Below are positions 19,301-28,800 of a DNA stretch of 64,000 nucleotides, one piece after another (position 1 is the first letter of the stretch; each line of letters starts with the position of its first letter). The notes below the pieces were generated by a model. That model worked only from the letters and a program-made list of their open reading frames with translations. It was not told where the DNA came from and searched no databases. Both the position numbers and the translations under genes were made by a program. The stretch covers positions 8,680,001-8,744,000 of the forward strand of contig JAPFFF010000003.1 of the NCBI GenBank assembly GCA_039105265.1, read 5' to 3'. The DNA is from Tritrichomonas musculus (lineage: Eukaryota > Parabasalia > Tritrichomonadida > Tritrichomonadidae).

Positions 19301-20955
19301 ATCAATTGCTTATTTGCAGAAAGTAAGGTTGAACTAAGTACTGTATCATATTTAAGAATTGCAGCTGTCTTTCCTTTGGATTGAAAATCTGCTGCTGTAA
19401 CTTTTTGAATATTCTTAATATGATATAAGCACAATTCAGCGGTCTGCTTGACATTTTGTTCAATAAAACCATTTTCATCAGCAATTGGAACTAAGGCATA
19501 TGCAGTACCTGTCGAGTCTCCAGCAGCTTTCAATTCAAATAAAATATTTAAGTCTTTCAATTTTTCTTGAGAAAATGATGAAAGATCAAAGCAAAATGAT
19601 TCTGCAAGATGAACCTCTTTTTCTTTAATACAACTGAATGAAACACTGTTATAATGATTCGATTTTTTGCCTGTATAAGAATTTTTAATGACATCTTTAA
19701 AAGTATTATCTGATGTATCAAATAAACGAACAGTAATCACCTCCCTTTTGCGCATTATATACTCCTTAATACCAGACAGACATACATGCAATTTAGAAAC
19801 AACCTTTTTAGCAGGAATAACAGTTGGCAAGAACAAAGAATTGGAGATTATTGGATAGGCAACAGCTTGAATGTCAATAAAATTATCAAGGAGACCAAAA
19901 TATGGTGTAAATGTTAATTTCAAATTTGGTGAAAATGCAGGTCGGAGAGACTCATTACAAGAACTATCATTTCCTGAAATAAAATATTCGTGACCACCAA
20001 ACATAAATATATTTGATAGCGACATTTTTGGTTCAATTCGTAATGTGGTAGGGCCTTTTCTAAAAGCAACGTCAGCTTTAAGTGATGGAAGGCGAACAAA
20101 ACCTATTCCAATAATTGAACGATTGACAGAGGGTTGCTTAGATGATGAATTATTCTGCTGAGTAAAATCATATATATAAACAACAAGATGCACCTCATTT
20201 TGCAAATTTTTCTTTTCGAGATAATTGAACATAAGATCGCATTTCGTTCTCTCTGGTCCCAATTTAACTGAAACAGGTTCTGATATCCATGGTAAACGAA
20301 CTGACTGATATAAACAGAAAGTAAAGAAAAGTTCTTTGCTATCTTTCTTTAAACCATCAAGTTCAACATGAAAGTGCAATACAACATAATCAGGATCGGC
20401 TATTTCTTTATTTGTGGCAATTATTGATGATGAAAATTGTTCTTGGCCCCATGCTGTAAAAGTTGAAAATTCGTCATATTTTGTTCGATATGTTTTGTTG
20501 ATTCCCAAAAGATTTCGAAGTCCATCGATTGAGCGAGCTATATTCTTATGTGTATCATAAACAGAATCATCATTTTTTTGAATGTTTTTCAATTGATCAA
20601 CAAGATCTTCAATACATTTGGTGGCTGCGCAAACCTTTTTATGATCCTGCTCCCTATCAATGAAATGAAGAGCGAAATTTAAAGTTAATTGAGCTTCAGT
20701 ATGAAGTAAATCTGCGCCTTGCATCATAAAGTTCTTTACATCAATAGAATTGAATTTTTTCATTGGGACAAATGTGACAAAAGATTTTGGAAAAATACCA
20801 TCATTCTCTGTTAACAAATTTTGTCCATGATACCAATCCTTTGTTTCGTGATAAATTATTAGATAATCACCGGTTAGAATTGATATTTGATTTTTACCAG
20901 AAGCAACAAATGGGTGAATTGCAATTGCAATTCCGCTTGATGTTTTCCAACTCAT
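16351..20955 (-). CDS. DOCK-family guanine nucleotide exchange factor with SH3 domain
   Basis: The 1534-residue protein has the DOCK layout. An N-terminal SH3-like domain (about 10-62, ILTGDYLIIYHETKDWYHG) is followed by an N-terminal region (about 185-345). A DHR-1/C2-type module (about 380-500) starts KVVSKLHVCLSGIKEY. A long helical armadillo-like middle leads to a DHR-2 catalytic region (about 1130-1500) with LLRLAELNLTCGNHVEASKAYE, FFYVHFNGKKF, YRKHPSVDLNSF and the late LEPVDKAMLVIKRRTANL. DOCK proteins load GTP on Rac/Cdc42-type GTPases and drive actin remodelling, fitting an amoeboid, adherent cell. The SH3 suggests the DOCK1/2-like side of the family. The start is set by a TCATA initiator 1 base before the ATG. 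Confidence 0.88.
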   Translation of the reverse strand: MSWKTSSGIAIAIHPFVASGKNQISILTGDYLIIYHETKDWYHGQNLLTENDGIFPKSFVTFVPMKKFNSIDVKNFMMQGADLLHTEAQLTLNFALHFIDREQDHKKVCAATKCIEDLVDQLKNIQKNDDSVYDTHKNIARSIDGLRNLLGINKTYRTKYDEFSTFTAWGQEQFSSSIIATNKEIADPDYVVLHFHVELDGLKKDSKELFFTFCLYQSVRLPWISEPVSVKLGPERTKCDLMFNYLEKKNLQNEVHLVVYIYDFTQQNNSSSKQPSVNRSIIGIGFVRLPSLKADVAFRKGPTTLRIEPKMSLSNIFMFGGHEYFISGNDSSCNESLRPAFSPNLKLTFTPYFGLLDNFIDIQAVAYPIISNSLFLPTVIPAKKVVSKLHVCLSGIKEYIMRKREVITVRLFDTSDNTFKDVIKNSYTGKKSNHYNSVSFSCIKEKEVHLAESFCFDLSSFSQEKLKDLNILFELKAAGDSTGTAYALVPIADENGFIEQNVKQTAELCLYHIKNIQKVTAADFQSKGKTAAILKYDTVLSSTLLSANKQLMKLVYYKQFENELESLLSSFKEIPMYEWNKFFKILSYNLIKIINSNSDCEDEAFKVLLYIFSEILTRGRKDYINEIGELIQEHFTPESHQDEDDFDDIKGLYDKLIPEIAESIKIKDTQNFRNILKCASYFFDMSMKSILIYNTDAEINLEPVKNKLKIFFKELNDIISKVPEESDALNSGTVFTDQQLILQHFPAMITALIQCLDPRFLGKTVVSFIRSIRYVKDDKKQIPLDKSRMKVLYILSGTKCWTNPESRKLLQDIYKTELEKAADLPLCRKFVAPTIASLFLSSRDDFALQFIDLLYKFYQKNIDTIENANGNASKKVAEIDADNIAKVLMLIAYKFPDKIPYDLLVELMKSDHLSPHVRLFMYANFAFSSLDKFKEMLGGNKISNQKKNETITLFFTLTVLASEKSSIQLENAMNMLIYPRSFDYSTCRALYEALPKEAKVNPDLIEPLFHCYILSNKSDELFMLFYDLIEADIDVNEKPKTILKPTLDAIYKLSKMKEFDQLISMFQLQKKCKNQDIKEFYRQFEKITIALRDYRKMISDKSLLSTNADKLSEAIGVLIEACKYTDNLQLMPKCLLRLAELNLTCGNHVEASKAYEMFLDYIPCNHDNLEDIYKIENAKTGVELHTNVMLKIIGLYMGSNYDEYALNIIDKLCSNVVKPYQYIDLMKTILDKETAVYHNIVTQERKYSNFFYVHFNGKKFDDYYDNNRSFIYRKHPSVDLNSFIREISGKFQIDIKNISENESQDPNEDHIQVFQVVPSFEEEIEDSFYQPNTNQMKYLLAFSLYKDVTLFKRECDQGKSSKGKKTSLDNLNQFFYRTNESFPSMKSRIEVDMSQVKKNSLEPVDKAMLVIKRRTANLKVETYSYRKLFENNLITNIDSGVISLFTNTINTVVNNFDNGDTQQYVKTFVEDNNFASSNQEKVDQFKDALKEHMKIIEEALNLNIKIVPKEMKDLNQHTLEQVIKVKKKYKSILS

Positions 20956-20956
20956 T

Positions 20957-20961
20957 TATGA
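20957..20961 (-). promoter_or_regulatory. Initiator (Inr) TCATA at the DOCK gene start
   Basis: On the minus strand the sequence reads CTCATAAATG with ATG as the start codon. TCATA fits the trichomonad initiator TCA+1YW exactly and predicts a leader of about 4 bases. Very short leaders are normal in trichomonads. Confidence 0.65.
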
Positions 20962-21269
20962 GATCATATAAACCATTCAAATTTGATTATTATCCAATCA
21001 TTTCAAAATTGAACCAACTATTCAAACTGATAGAAAATAATATCATTTTTGAATATATTCAAAAAGCAATTGAGAAGGTAAGATAACTTTTGAATAACCT
21101 TAACGTAAGATAAAATTGATCAAAATTTTTAAATTTTAAATGCTTATTTCTTGAAAAAACAAACAGTAAAGACCAAACTTCATATGATTTTAATAATTTA
21201 TATAATTAAAACAAATAAAATAAATAAATAATAATATCAAATAATAAAATACATATTGATTGAAGATTC

Positions 21270-22637
21270 TCATCCAGTTAATTTGAATGTTAAATTAGCA
21301 TCGGGGTTAAGGTTATCTGGCGTATCATCATCATCTGATGGAATAGGAAGATACTGGGGAGTATTAGGCTCTGATTTAATCACAACAGATTTTTGAGATA
21401 CTTTCATTTTTTTCGTACCAATAACTCTAACTGCATAACAAAACTTTCCATCTAAGATAGAAATCCCAAATCCAAAATGTTTAAGGGTTGTGGATAACAA
21501 TAAAGCTTTTGTTTTTGGATTTGAAATCCATATTAATAAGAGCTCACGAAGAGGATTAAATGAATTAGGAATTACACAAGCTGCACAATGAACTTCATCT
21601 TCAGGGCATCGATGCAAAATTTTCTTTTTTAAGGAACGAACTTCGACTTCTCCTACATTTGTCATCATTTTCTTTGCATGCTTTATAGATGCTGTACACC
21701 ATTGATGAGAAAGTTCAAACGGCTCAATAGAATGAGCAATCCTGTAGTCATTAATAATCTGCAAGCATGAGTAAGCTTCTGGGAAATGTGAATGAACGCT
21801 TGGAATGCTCCTTTGTAAAGGAGTGCAAACACCAAAGACAGCAACACAATCAGCTTCAGTTTCAGATTTCCGATGAATGGTAAAAATAAAATCAGTATAT
21901 TCTGGTTTTTCAATCATTTTCAAATAATCTTCGCTACTCGATAATTCATCAATAAAACTATTTAAAAAATTGGTACTTTTTGTGAATTTTTTGATTATAA
22001 AATCAGCGGAACTACAACCATAAAATAATCCTTGACATTGTTTGCGAGTTAATGTATTTAAAAAATTTGAATTTTCATTGACTGCAAAAATCATTTTTGC
22101 AGCACCTGATAAAGAAACTGCGAGTGGAATCAAATTACTTTTGAAACGAAAACGATTTATAAACCTAGCCATTAACAAAAATTGATCTTTGTATGAGAGT
22201 CTCACTTTGAAAGTAGCAAAAATTTGCGTACAATACCAAGAACCATCTTCGCTTTCGGCAATTCCAATCCCTGTATGTGTGAAACAAGATAATATTCGGG
22301 AAAAAGATTTAGATTTCTTCAACCATGCAACAACTATATTCTGTGCTGGATCATCTGAGCTTGGAACCAATGCTATGTTCTCACTAAATGCAGTTGCATT
22401 TGGGACATGAGCCTCTCGTTCCTGAAATCCACCGTGACCATAAGGAGTTAAATTTGTTGACATGTTGCATGCATGTTCACCAGCTAAAAAAGACAATTCT
22501 TTATTAAAAGCTAATGGATAAAGATCAAACTCTTTTCTAACTTGGTTGATTAAATCAAAAATACGATGCAAAATTTTCTCTGGCAATTGTAATGAGGAAG
22601 AAGAAGATTTGGATACGCTATTTTCAATTTCTGTCAT
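21270..22637 (-). CDS. CAP/SCP-superfamily protein with two CAP-like domains
   Basis: I start it at the ATG at 22637 (455 residues); the same frame is open to an ATG at 22772, but that 45-residue extension is Lys/Asn/Ile-rich and lacks a family match. Domain 1 (about residues 15-150) has CAP features: INQVRKEFDLYPLAFNKELS, HACNMS, YGHGGFQER, ENIAL, AWLKKS, THTGIGIAES and WYCTQIFATF. Domain 2 (about 285-400) is degenerate: INDYRIAHSIEPFELSHQW, then HFGFGISILDGKFCYAVRVIG. CAP proteins are usually secreted and include the trichomonad CRISP-like virulence candidates. No signal peptide is visible with the chosen start; with the longer one an N-terminal hydrophobic patch is weak. The Ser-rich head and acidic C-terminal tail look disordered. 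Confidence 0.78.
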   Translation of the reverse strand: MTEIENSVSKSSSSSLQLPEKILHRIFDLINQVRKEFDLYPLAFNKELSFLAGEHACNMSTNLTPYGHGGFQEREAHVPNATAFSENIALVPSSDDPAQNIVVAWLKKSKSFSRILSCFTHTGIGIAESEDGSWYCTQIFATFKVRLSYKDQFLLMARFINRFRFKSNLIPLAVSLSGAAKMIFAVNENSNFLNTLTRKQCQGLFYGCSSADFIIKKFTKSTNFLNSFIDELSSSEDYLKMIEKPEYTDFIFTIHRKSETEADCVAVFGVCTPLQRSIPSVHSHFPEAYSCLQIINDYRIAHSIEPFELSHQWCTASIKHAKKMMTNVGEVEVRSLKKKILHRCPEDEVHCAACVIPNSFNPLRELLLIWISNPKTKALLLSTTLKHFGFGISILDGKFCYAVRVIGTKKMKVSQKSVVIKSEPNTPQYLPIPSDDDDTPDNLNPDANLTFKLTG

Positions 22638-22983
22638 TATTTGGATGGTATTTTTTTTATTTTTAATAACGAATTTTACCTTCAAATAATTTGAGGCTAT
22701 TTGAACATTTAGTAAAAGAAATATTTCATTAATATAACCTTTTCTTTTGCTAAATGGTCTGCTATTTTTCACATAAATATTTAGTTTTTTATGATGAATT
22801 GGTATTTATTTTTTTGGAAAAATTCAAAATTACTTCTCAATATTTTAGTATCTAAAACAGTAATAAGAATCTAAAAAGAATTCTCAAATAAATACTATAT
22901 TTTTATGAATATAAATAACAGTATAAACATGCTTGAGCAATGATTATTCATATAATGAAAAATCATCATAGAAGAACTTGAAA

Positions 22984-24594
22984 TTATTTACAATTCTCCT
23001 TTTCCAAAAAATTATTGAGATCGTCATAATACTTGAAATTTGTCAAATTGTTTAAAGCTGATATCTTTTCACCTACAAACTTATTTCCATTAATTTGAAT
23101 AAGTTCAGCACCATTATGCATGAAAAGAGCAAAAGGTAAATTTTCTTGTTTTGATATAATTAAAAGATCGCAATTATAAATCAAATTTAGAATTTCACTG
23201 ATATTATCAGATATATTAAGTAAAGTAAACTCAGATGAATGCGAAATATCAAATGAGTCAGTTAATGATTTGAATTTATTTGAGTAGTTTTGAAATATAA
23301 ATTTATCTTTCAATAACGAAATATTGAATGCATCATCTCCAATTTTAGACAAAAACAAATCATCACTCAAGTGAGTAATATTATCTTCTAGAGGAAAGAA
23401 AATTCCTTCACGGAAACATTTTCTATCATCCATATTTATAATCTCAATTGAATTGGGACCAAATAAATTTTCAAAAATTTGATATTTCTCTTTTGACACA
23501 ATTAATGAATCATTTTCAATTTCACTCTCATCTAAAGTATCATTAATAATTAATAACTTAATTGATATTTTGGAACTTTTCAATGAAACTTCACTTTGAT
23601 TATTTATTTTTGAAATTGAATTCTCATTCAAATTATGACTCATTTTTATGCTAGTATTATTTATTGTTTTATTTATATCGGTAATATTTATTGTTTCATT
23701 AATTAATGAAGATTTATATCCATCTATTTTAAGCATTGTAAAATACATCCTTAGAATACAATCTCTCATAAAAAGTTGATTACTCATTATTTTGATGGAT
23801 TGACTTGAAATTATAAAAACTTCATCAACATAATAACTTTGATTCGAATAACCACAAAATTGAACAGAATTCCTCACATCAATACTAAAATTATAATTAT
23901 ATAGACCAAATTTAAAAGGTTTTATTTCAGATATCGTTGTTGAGTGGAATATTAAATTTGATTTTAAAATTGAAAAACCTGAAAATTTAAAAGAATTCAT
24001 TTCAAGTGACTCAATTTTAGACCAACCAATCGGATAATAACGAATTTCATCAATTGAAAAATTAAATGTTGAAATCGAATTTTGATGTTGAACTGAAAAA
24101 TTTGATTGTTCTGAATTTTTTAAAATTCTCTTTTCTTCGTCTTCAAGGTCATATTTTTCAAGTTTAATTTGATTACAAAAAACAGAAATAGATACATTTC
24201 CATTGATTGTTTGCAATATATTGAAATTGAAGTCAAAATAATCATAGTCAGTTGATCTTCCATTATCAATTTTTTCATATGAAGCATTAAAATCCCAAAA
24301 ATCATTATAAAAATAAGAAAAAAGTGATGTTGATGTTTCACCTACAATTTTGATCAAATGTGGAGCAGCTTCAATTGGAAATTCAATGAATGGTGGCAGA
24401 GCTCTCATTGAAATCAAGATACGATTAGTATCTTTCGAAATATTCAAAATATCTATTTTTAAACAATCTGGACTTTCTGCATCATCAGGTAATGGAAATT
24501 GCTGAGGCTGATTATCTAAGCATAAAACGATAGCCGTTAAAAGAAAACAGAAGCTTATAATAATACTTCGTAACTTTAAAAATTTCATATTCAA
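22984..24594 (-). CDS. Secreted or membrane-anchored Asn-rich protein, family unknown
   Basis: The 536-residue protein starts with a clear signal peptide: basic MNMKFLKLR, then the hydrophobic core SIIISFCFLLTAIVLCL. The mature part is strongly acidic and holds many N-glycosylation sequons (NIS, NVS, NFS, NQS, NIT, NTS, NLT and others), notably at about 300-340. Cysteines are few. I see no C-terminal membrane segment and no known domain. The sequence suggests a heavily glycosylated exported protein, perhaps surface or lysosomal. Function cannot be named. It is flanked by the CAP gene and the DUF5662 gene on the same strand, with separate spacers. Confidence 0.65.
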   Translation of the reverse strand: MNMKFLKLRSIIISFCFLLTAIVLCLDNQPQQFPLPDDAESPDCLKIDILNISKDTNRILISMRALPPFIEFPIEAAPHLIKIVGETSTSLFSYFYNDFWDFNASYEKIDNGRSTDYDYFDFNFNILQTINGNVSISVFCNQIKLEKYDLEDEEKRILKNSEQSNFSVQHQNSISTFNFSIDEIRYYPIGWSKIESLEMNSFKFSGFSILKSNLIFHSTTISEIKPFKFGLYNYNFSIDVRNSVQFCGYSNQSYYVDEVFIISSQSIKIMSNQLFMRDCILRMYFTMLKIDGYKSSLINETINITDINKTINNTSIKMSHNLNENSISKINNQSEVSLKSSKISIKLLIINDTLDESEIENDSLIVSKEKYQIFENLFGPNSIEIINMDDRKCFREGIFFPLEDNITHLSDDLFLSKIGDDAFNISLLKDKFIFQNYSNKFKSLTDSFDISHSSEFTLLNISDNISEILNLIYNCDLLIISKQENLPFALFMHNGAELIQINGNKFVGEKISALNNLTNFKYYDDLNNFLEKENCK

Positions 24595-24991
24595 TTAATA
24601 GTAAATAATCAAATCACGTACAAAATCAGTATTTTTTTTGTATTTTAAAAAAATAGAATGATCAATGGTCAAATAATTTGATGTAAAAATAAACTTTTTC
24701 AATACGTTTTTTTGAATTTTAATATCTCAATATCTTAAATCCAAATAAATTTCTTATATATCTAACATTAAATAAAAGAATACCAATTACTACATAATTT
24801 TTTTTAAATCTAACAACATTAGTTTTCTTGACATAGCTATTAAAATATAATTTTATTAATAATCACCAGGAACCATCCAAGCGATAAAATATGTATGAAT
24901 ATTTTCTTTTATTCTCAAAAATTGATGAAAATAAAAGGTTTTTTACTATTTCTGGACATCATTTTCTGGCTCAATATAACAATAATAACAC
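24595..24991. other. Intergenic spacer, nothing recognised
   Basis: This is A+T-rich DNA between two same-strand genes. I see no repeat, RNA gene or reading frame worth listing. Confidence 0.5.
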
Positions 24992-25564
24992 TTAGTTCAT
25001 TCGATTTAAAATGCTTTCAACAAATTCTCTATCACTTGGAATAAGCCTAATCTTTTCTTTATTTTTATCAAAATATTCTTTCGCTGTGTTTCCAAAATTC
25101 ATTCCCATTGCAATCCAGTCACATATCATTTCAATAAGAGATTCTATTCGTTTATCTCCTCTTTCAAGTATAATAGTATTTTGAAAGTCTTGGATATTAA
25201 TATTGTTTTCATTTATTCCTAATTGTTGAGCTGGTGCAATCCAATGCTCCCAATGGTGATCATTTCGTTTATAATGTAATTTCCAAGCTGCTTGAAAGTC
25301 GTTATATGCTTCTTTTTTTTCTTCTCTAGAGATTGGATAAAAGAAGCGTCGATAAGGACCAAATTCCTCATCACTAAACTTTGATGAATCATGTTGCTTT
25401 ATTCTCTCTGAAATAGCTTTGTTTATTTTTGAATCAGTTACAAATATCTCGTTTGGAAAAATAGTTTGAAGTCTTTTCCAAGCTTCTTCAACATTTTTTA
25501 CATGATTATGTATATATTGTGTATATTCAGCATTTTTTTGGGCCACAATTTGGTGTGCGTTCAT
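24992..25564 (-). CDS. DUF5662-family protein (bacterial/phage-type)
   Basis: This 190-residue protein matches the pattern of the DUF5662 family, small proteins common in bacteria and tailed phages, with unknown biochemical role. Conserved blocks are QHDSSKFSDEEFGPYRRFFY (57-76), AAWKLHYKRNDHHWEHW (92-108) and LIEMICDWIAMGMNFGN (143-159). Repeated His/Asp positions (H58-D59, H97, H103-H104, D149) look like a metal or active site, which is inference. The length is normal for the family and the frame is intact, so the gene is probably expressed. Its occurrence in a trichomonad suggests lateral transfer from a bacterium or phage. No sign of a signal or organelle-targeting peptide. Confidence 0.72.
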   Translation of the reverse strand: MNAHQIVAQKNAEYTQYIHNHVKNVEEAWKRLQTIFPNEIFVTDSKINKAISERIKQHDSSKFSDEEFGPYRRFFYPISREEKKEAYNDFQAAWKLHYKRNDHHWEHWIAPAQQLGINENNINIQDFQNTIILERGDKRIESLIEMICDWIAMGMNFGNTAKEYFDKNKEKIRLIPSDREFVESILNRMN

Positions 25565-25883
25565 AGTAATTTTCTAAAATCTATTTTGAATGAATTTCTT
25601 TTCATTGTTGAATATGAAGCTATTTGAATGGATAAGAAAACAAATCAATTATTAATATCATTAGTACAAAAAAATATAAAAGTTTTTCTTATTATAAACA
25701 TTTTTGACATCTAGATATTGATTTCGTATGAAATATAATTATCAAAATTTTCAAATATTTTGGTAAAAAGTTAAACTATATTTGTTTCTTATTTATGTAA
25801 TTAAAAATAAAAGATAATATTTTTTTTAAAAAAATACTACAAAATTTATTGATTATACAAAAAATTGAATAAATATAATTAAT
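25565..25883. other. Intergenic spacer with CATTCAAA motifs
   Basis: It separates the DUF5662 start from the BEACH gene end. On the minus strand CCATTCAAATAG (about 25621-25632) and CATTCAAAATAG (about 25580-25591) lie upstream of the DUF5662 ATG and may be promoter elements. Nothing else is recognised. Confidence 0.4.
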
Positions 25884-28800
25884 TTAAATTTGTTCGTTTG
25901 GTATAATCTTCAATAACACGCATGGCATTTCTTCTATGCATAAAACAAACATATTTAATTTCTTATCAAAATCAGCTGACAACACCTTTCCATTTATGGA
26001 CTTTAATGCCACCATCTTCAAGTCATAAATCCTATATAAGAAAACACAAGAGCTGTTTGAATTCAATTTCATTGAAAATGAAATCATCAAGTATTGCGAG
26101 AAATCATTTGTCACACATTTACAAAATACATCAGAACGATGTTGTTTTTGAGTTTCAGATACTACTCGACCCGACAAATCTCTTAATTCAATTGTAGTAA
26201 GGATATGTTCGTTCGGCGAAATATCCTTTGAATCTGGGTTTGATTGATCCATTACAGTATTGAAACTATCACTTCTTGCCTGATACGAACCAGAAATTTT
26301 TCGTGCCAAAAGAGAAGGTGAAGAAGTTTGATGATACAATTGTTGTTGTTGTTCACCAAAGTCGCTAATTCTTGTATTTCGATTTCGTTGTCTTTGACCG
26401 TTTTCAGAGTCATTAGTTTGGGTACTTTTAATTTCATGAGTTTCGTAGATAAAAACGACGAAACCAAGACTGAACAAGAAGACTCTTTTCGGAATTGTTG
26501 GGACCGAAAAAGAACGAATTCTTTCACCATTGGAAAGGAAGGACATCAAGACCAAATTATTCGAATCAACAGAGACGATTAAATTCAAATCAACGGAGAC
26601 ATCAACAGCCTTAATTGAACCAGAATGACCGAAGATATAAAACAAGGGTTCCAAATTTCTTGATCTACTGGCAGTAGGCTGTTGATTAACTGTTGTTTGT
26701 CCTCTGAAGCTATTTGAATTAATGACCGAATTGCAATTGAAATTGGCAACATTGTTTCTGAGGTCCCAAACAGCAATTGACGAGTTTTCAAACCCGGTAA
26801 CAACAGCCCATTGATCACAAGCAAGCACTGTTATACATGATTGTTGTGGTTGTGAATGGAAAGAAGGATTTGAATTCTCTATAGCGTGAGTTGAATCAAT
26901 ATTTGCTGAACTGCCAATGATTGATTTGAAACCGGTTGATTTCTTCTTCACTTTTAAGGATGGATTGAAGAAGACAACTTCAAAGTAATCAATCCAAGGG
27001 GCTGAAGAAATAAAGAGATTGTTTTGCTGATTAATAGCAGTTAAAGATCCAAGCATTTCTGAAGCTTTAAGGAATTTAGCAGTTCCTGCTTTTGTCTTAA
27101 ATTTACACAATTCTTTAGAAAGAATTGACAAGTTAGACAAATTTGTATTAAAAATACTATTTTCTAAATTTGTGTCTAATAAATCATTTCCATTACCATT
27201 GTCAATGACAGTATTCATTTCTTTCTCTTGATTTCCATGATGAATTTTAATGATTCCTATTGAATCAGGATGTTGAAGAGCTACGAATTTAATCGTGAAT
27301 AATTTTGCAGCTCCTCCTTTCTTGTGCAATTTAACATGCGTGAATGAAACAGCATAAGGATTCTTAAAGGTTGTATTCTTGTTCAATTCTTTGGATTTCA
27401 AAGAGAAAGATGAAGTTGCAAATGGCGAAGTTGGAACAAAATATTGAAACTTGGTTGGATGAGGAGTTGTAAAAGCTAAATCAGCACACGTTCCATAATT
27501 AACAGCCCAATCTTGAACAGCTGTAAGTAAGCAAGGATCATTTGCTATTTCCGGATTATCAATGATTTCTGGATAAGTGTAAGGATGATAAGTATTATTA
27601 GCTTCTTCAGCGGCTTTTCCACGAGATTTATAACCAAATATTAAATCAATCCATTCATTTATATGCATCGACACGTAAGGTGATTCAAGAGCAAGTCTAT
27701 TCAATGCAATAAAAGTGCTAGGATTGCCGGCTGACCATTTAGGAAGCTTGACATTGTCGACACTTTCACCTTCAGGCGTTTTTCCTAAGTCGTATTTTTC
27801 ATAATTTTTCATGAAATTGGGAAGTGAAAAGAATTCAGGAACGAGTTCTCGAAACTCGTTTTGAGCAGGACCAGAAACTAAATTCCAAATTGATTCTACT
27901 GATATGAAGAGTCTATTTGCATAATCAAATTGGCCCGATTGAAGCTCAATGTGCATCATTGTAAATGGTTCACATCGCATCAAATAATAAGTAACAAAAC
28001 CGGCAGTCATGTAATGCTTGTTATATAAACAGCGTTGATCATCGCCTGTTAATCCTTCCATGTTTTCTTTTAACATTTCGAGCCTTCTTTCATCTAATGC
28101 ACCAACAGGCAGAGAAAGATTTCGAAATACTTGTTCTGCTTTCGAAAAATCAATGAATTCTTCATCGTAATTCTTAAGAATCCATGGAAATACAGGATAT
28201 TGAGAGATATCGTGAAAAGAACGGCCAGTAATCATATTAACCCAGAAAAGATACTCATAATTCGTCATCTCTCCATTTTGCCAAGGAACTGTGAAATTAT
28301 TCAAGAAGAAATTAGATTGACTGAGTTCTTTTGAAGGTCTTGTTTGGACATAAAATTTATAATTTTTCTCTGAATTCAACAAGTCATTCAGTTGCTTTAT
28401 GCATGATTGCATATCTTTAGGCATTTTGAATTGTATTAGAAATGATGATCCATCTCTAATAAAGAATTCAAGACCTGTAAGTTGATGTTTAAATCTTCTC
28501 CAGAAAACAAATCTCAACGAAGATAAATTAAACTCAATGAATCGTTGACAATCTTTCTTTTTAGATGAAAGAACACGATTCGCTTCTTTAGAATCAAATG
28601 AAATTGATCCTCGTGTAATTGATATTTTACCAGTAAAAACGGTTGCTATTTCAACAAGTTGACAACTTTTTTCAAACAAGTTTTCATTACTTGGCTTGTT
28701 AATTTCATAAGGATCAAGTTTAAATTCAATTCCATAAATGATGCATTTATAAGGAGATTCAATATCTTGAGTTGAAGTTGTTGTCATACTGCGACTTCGT

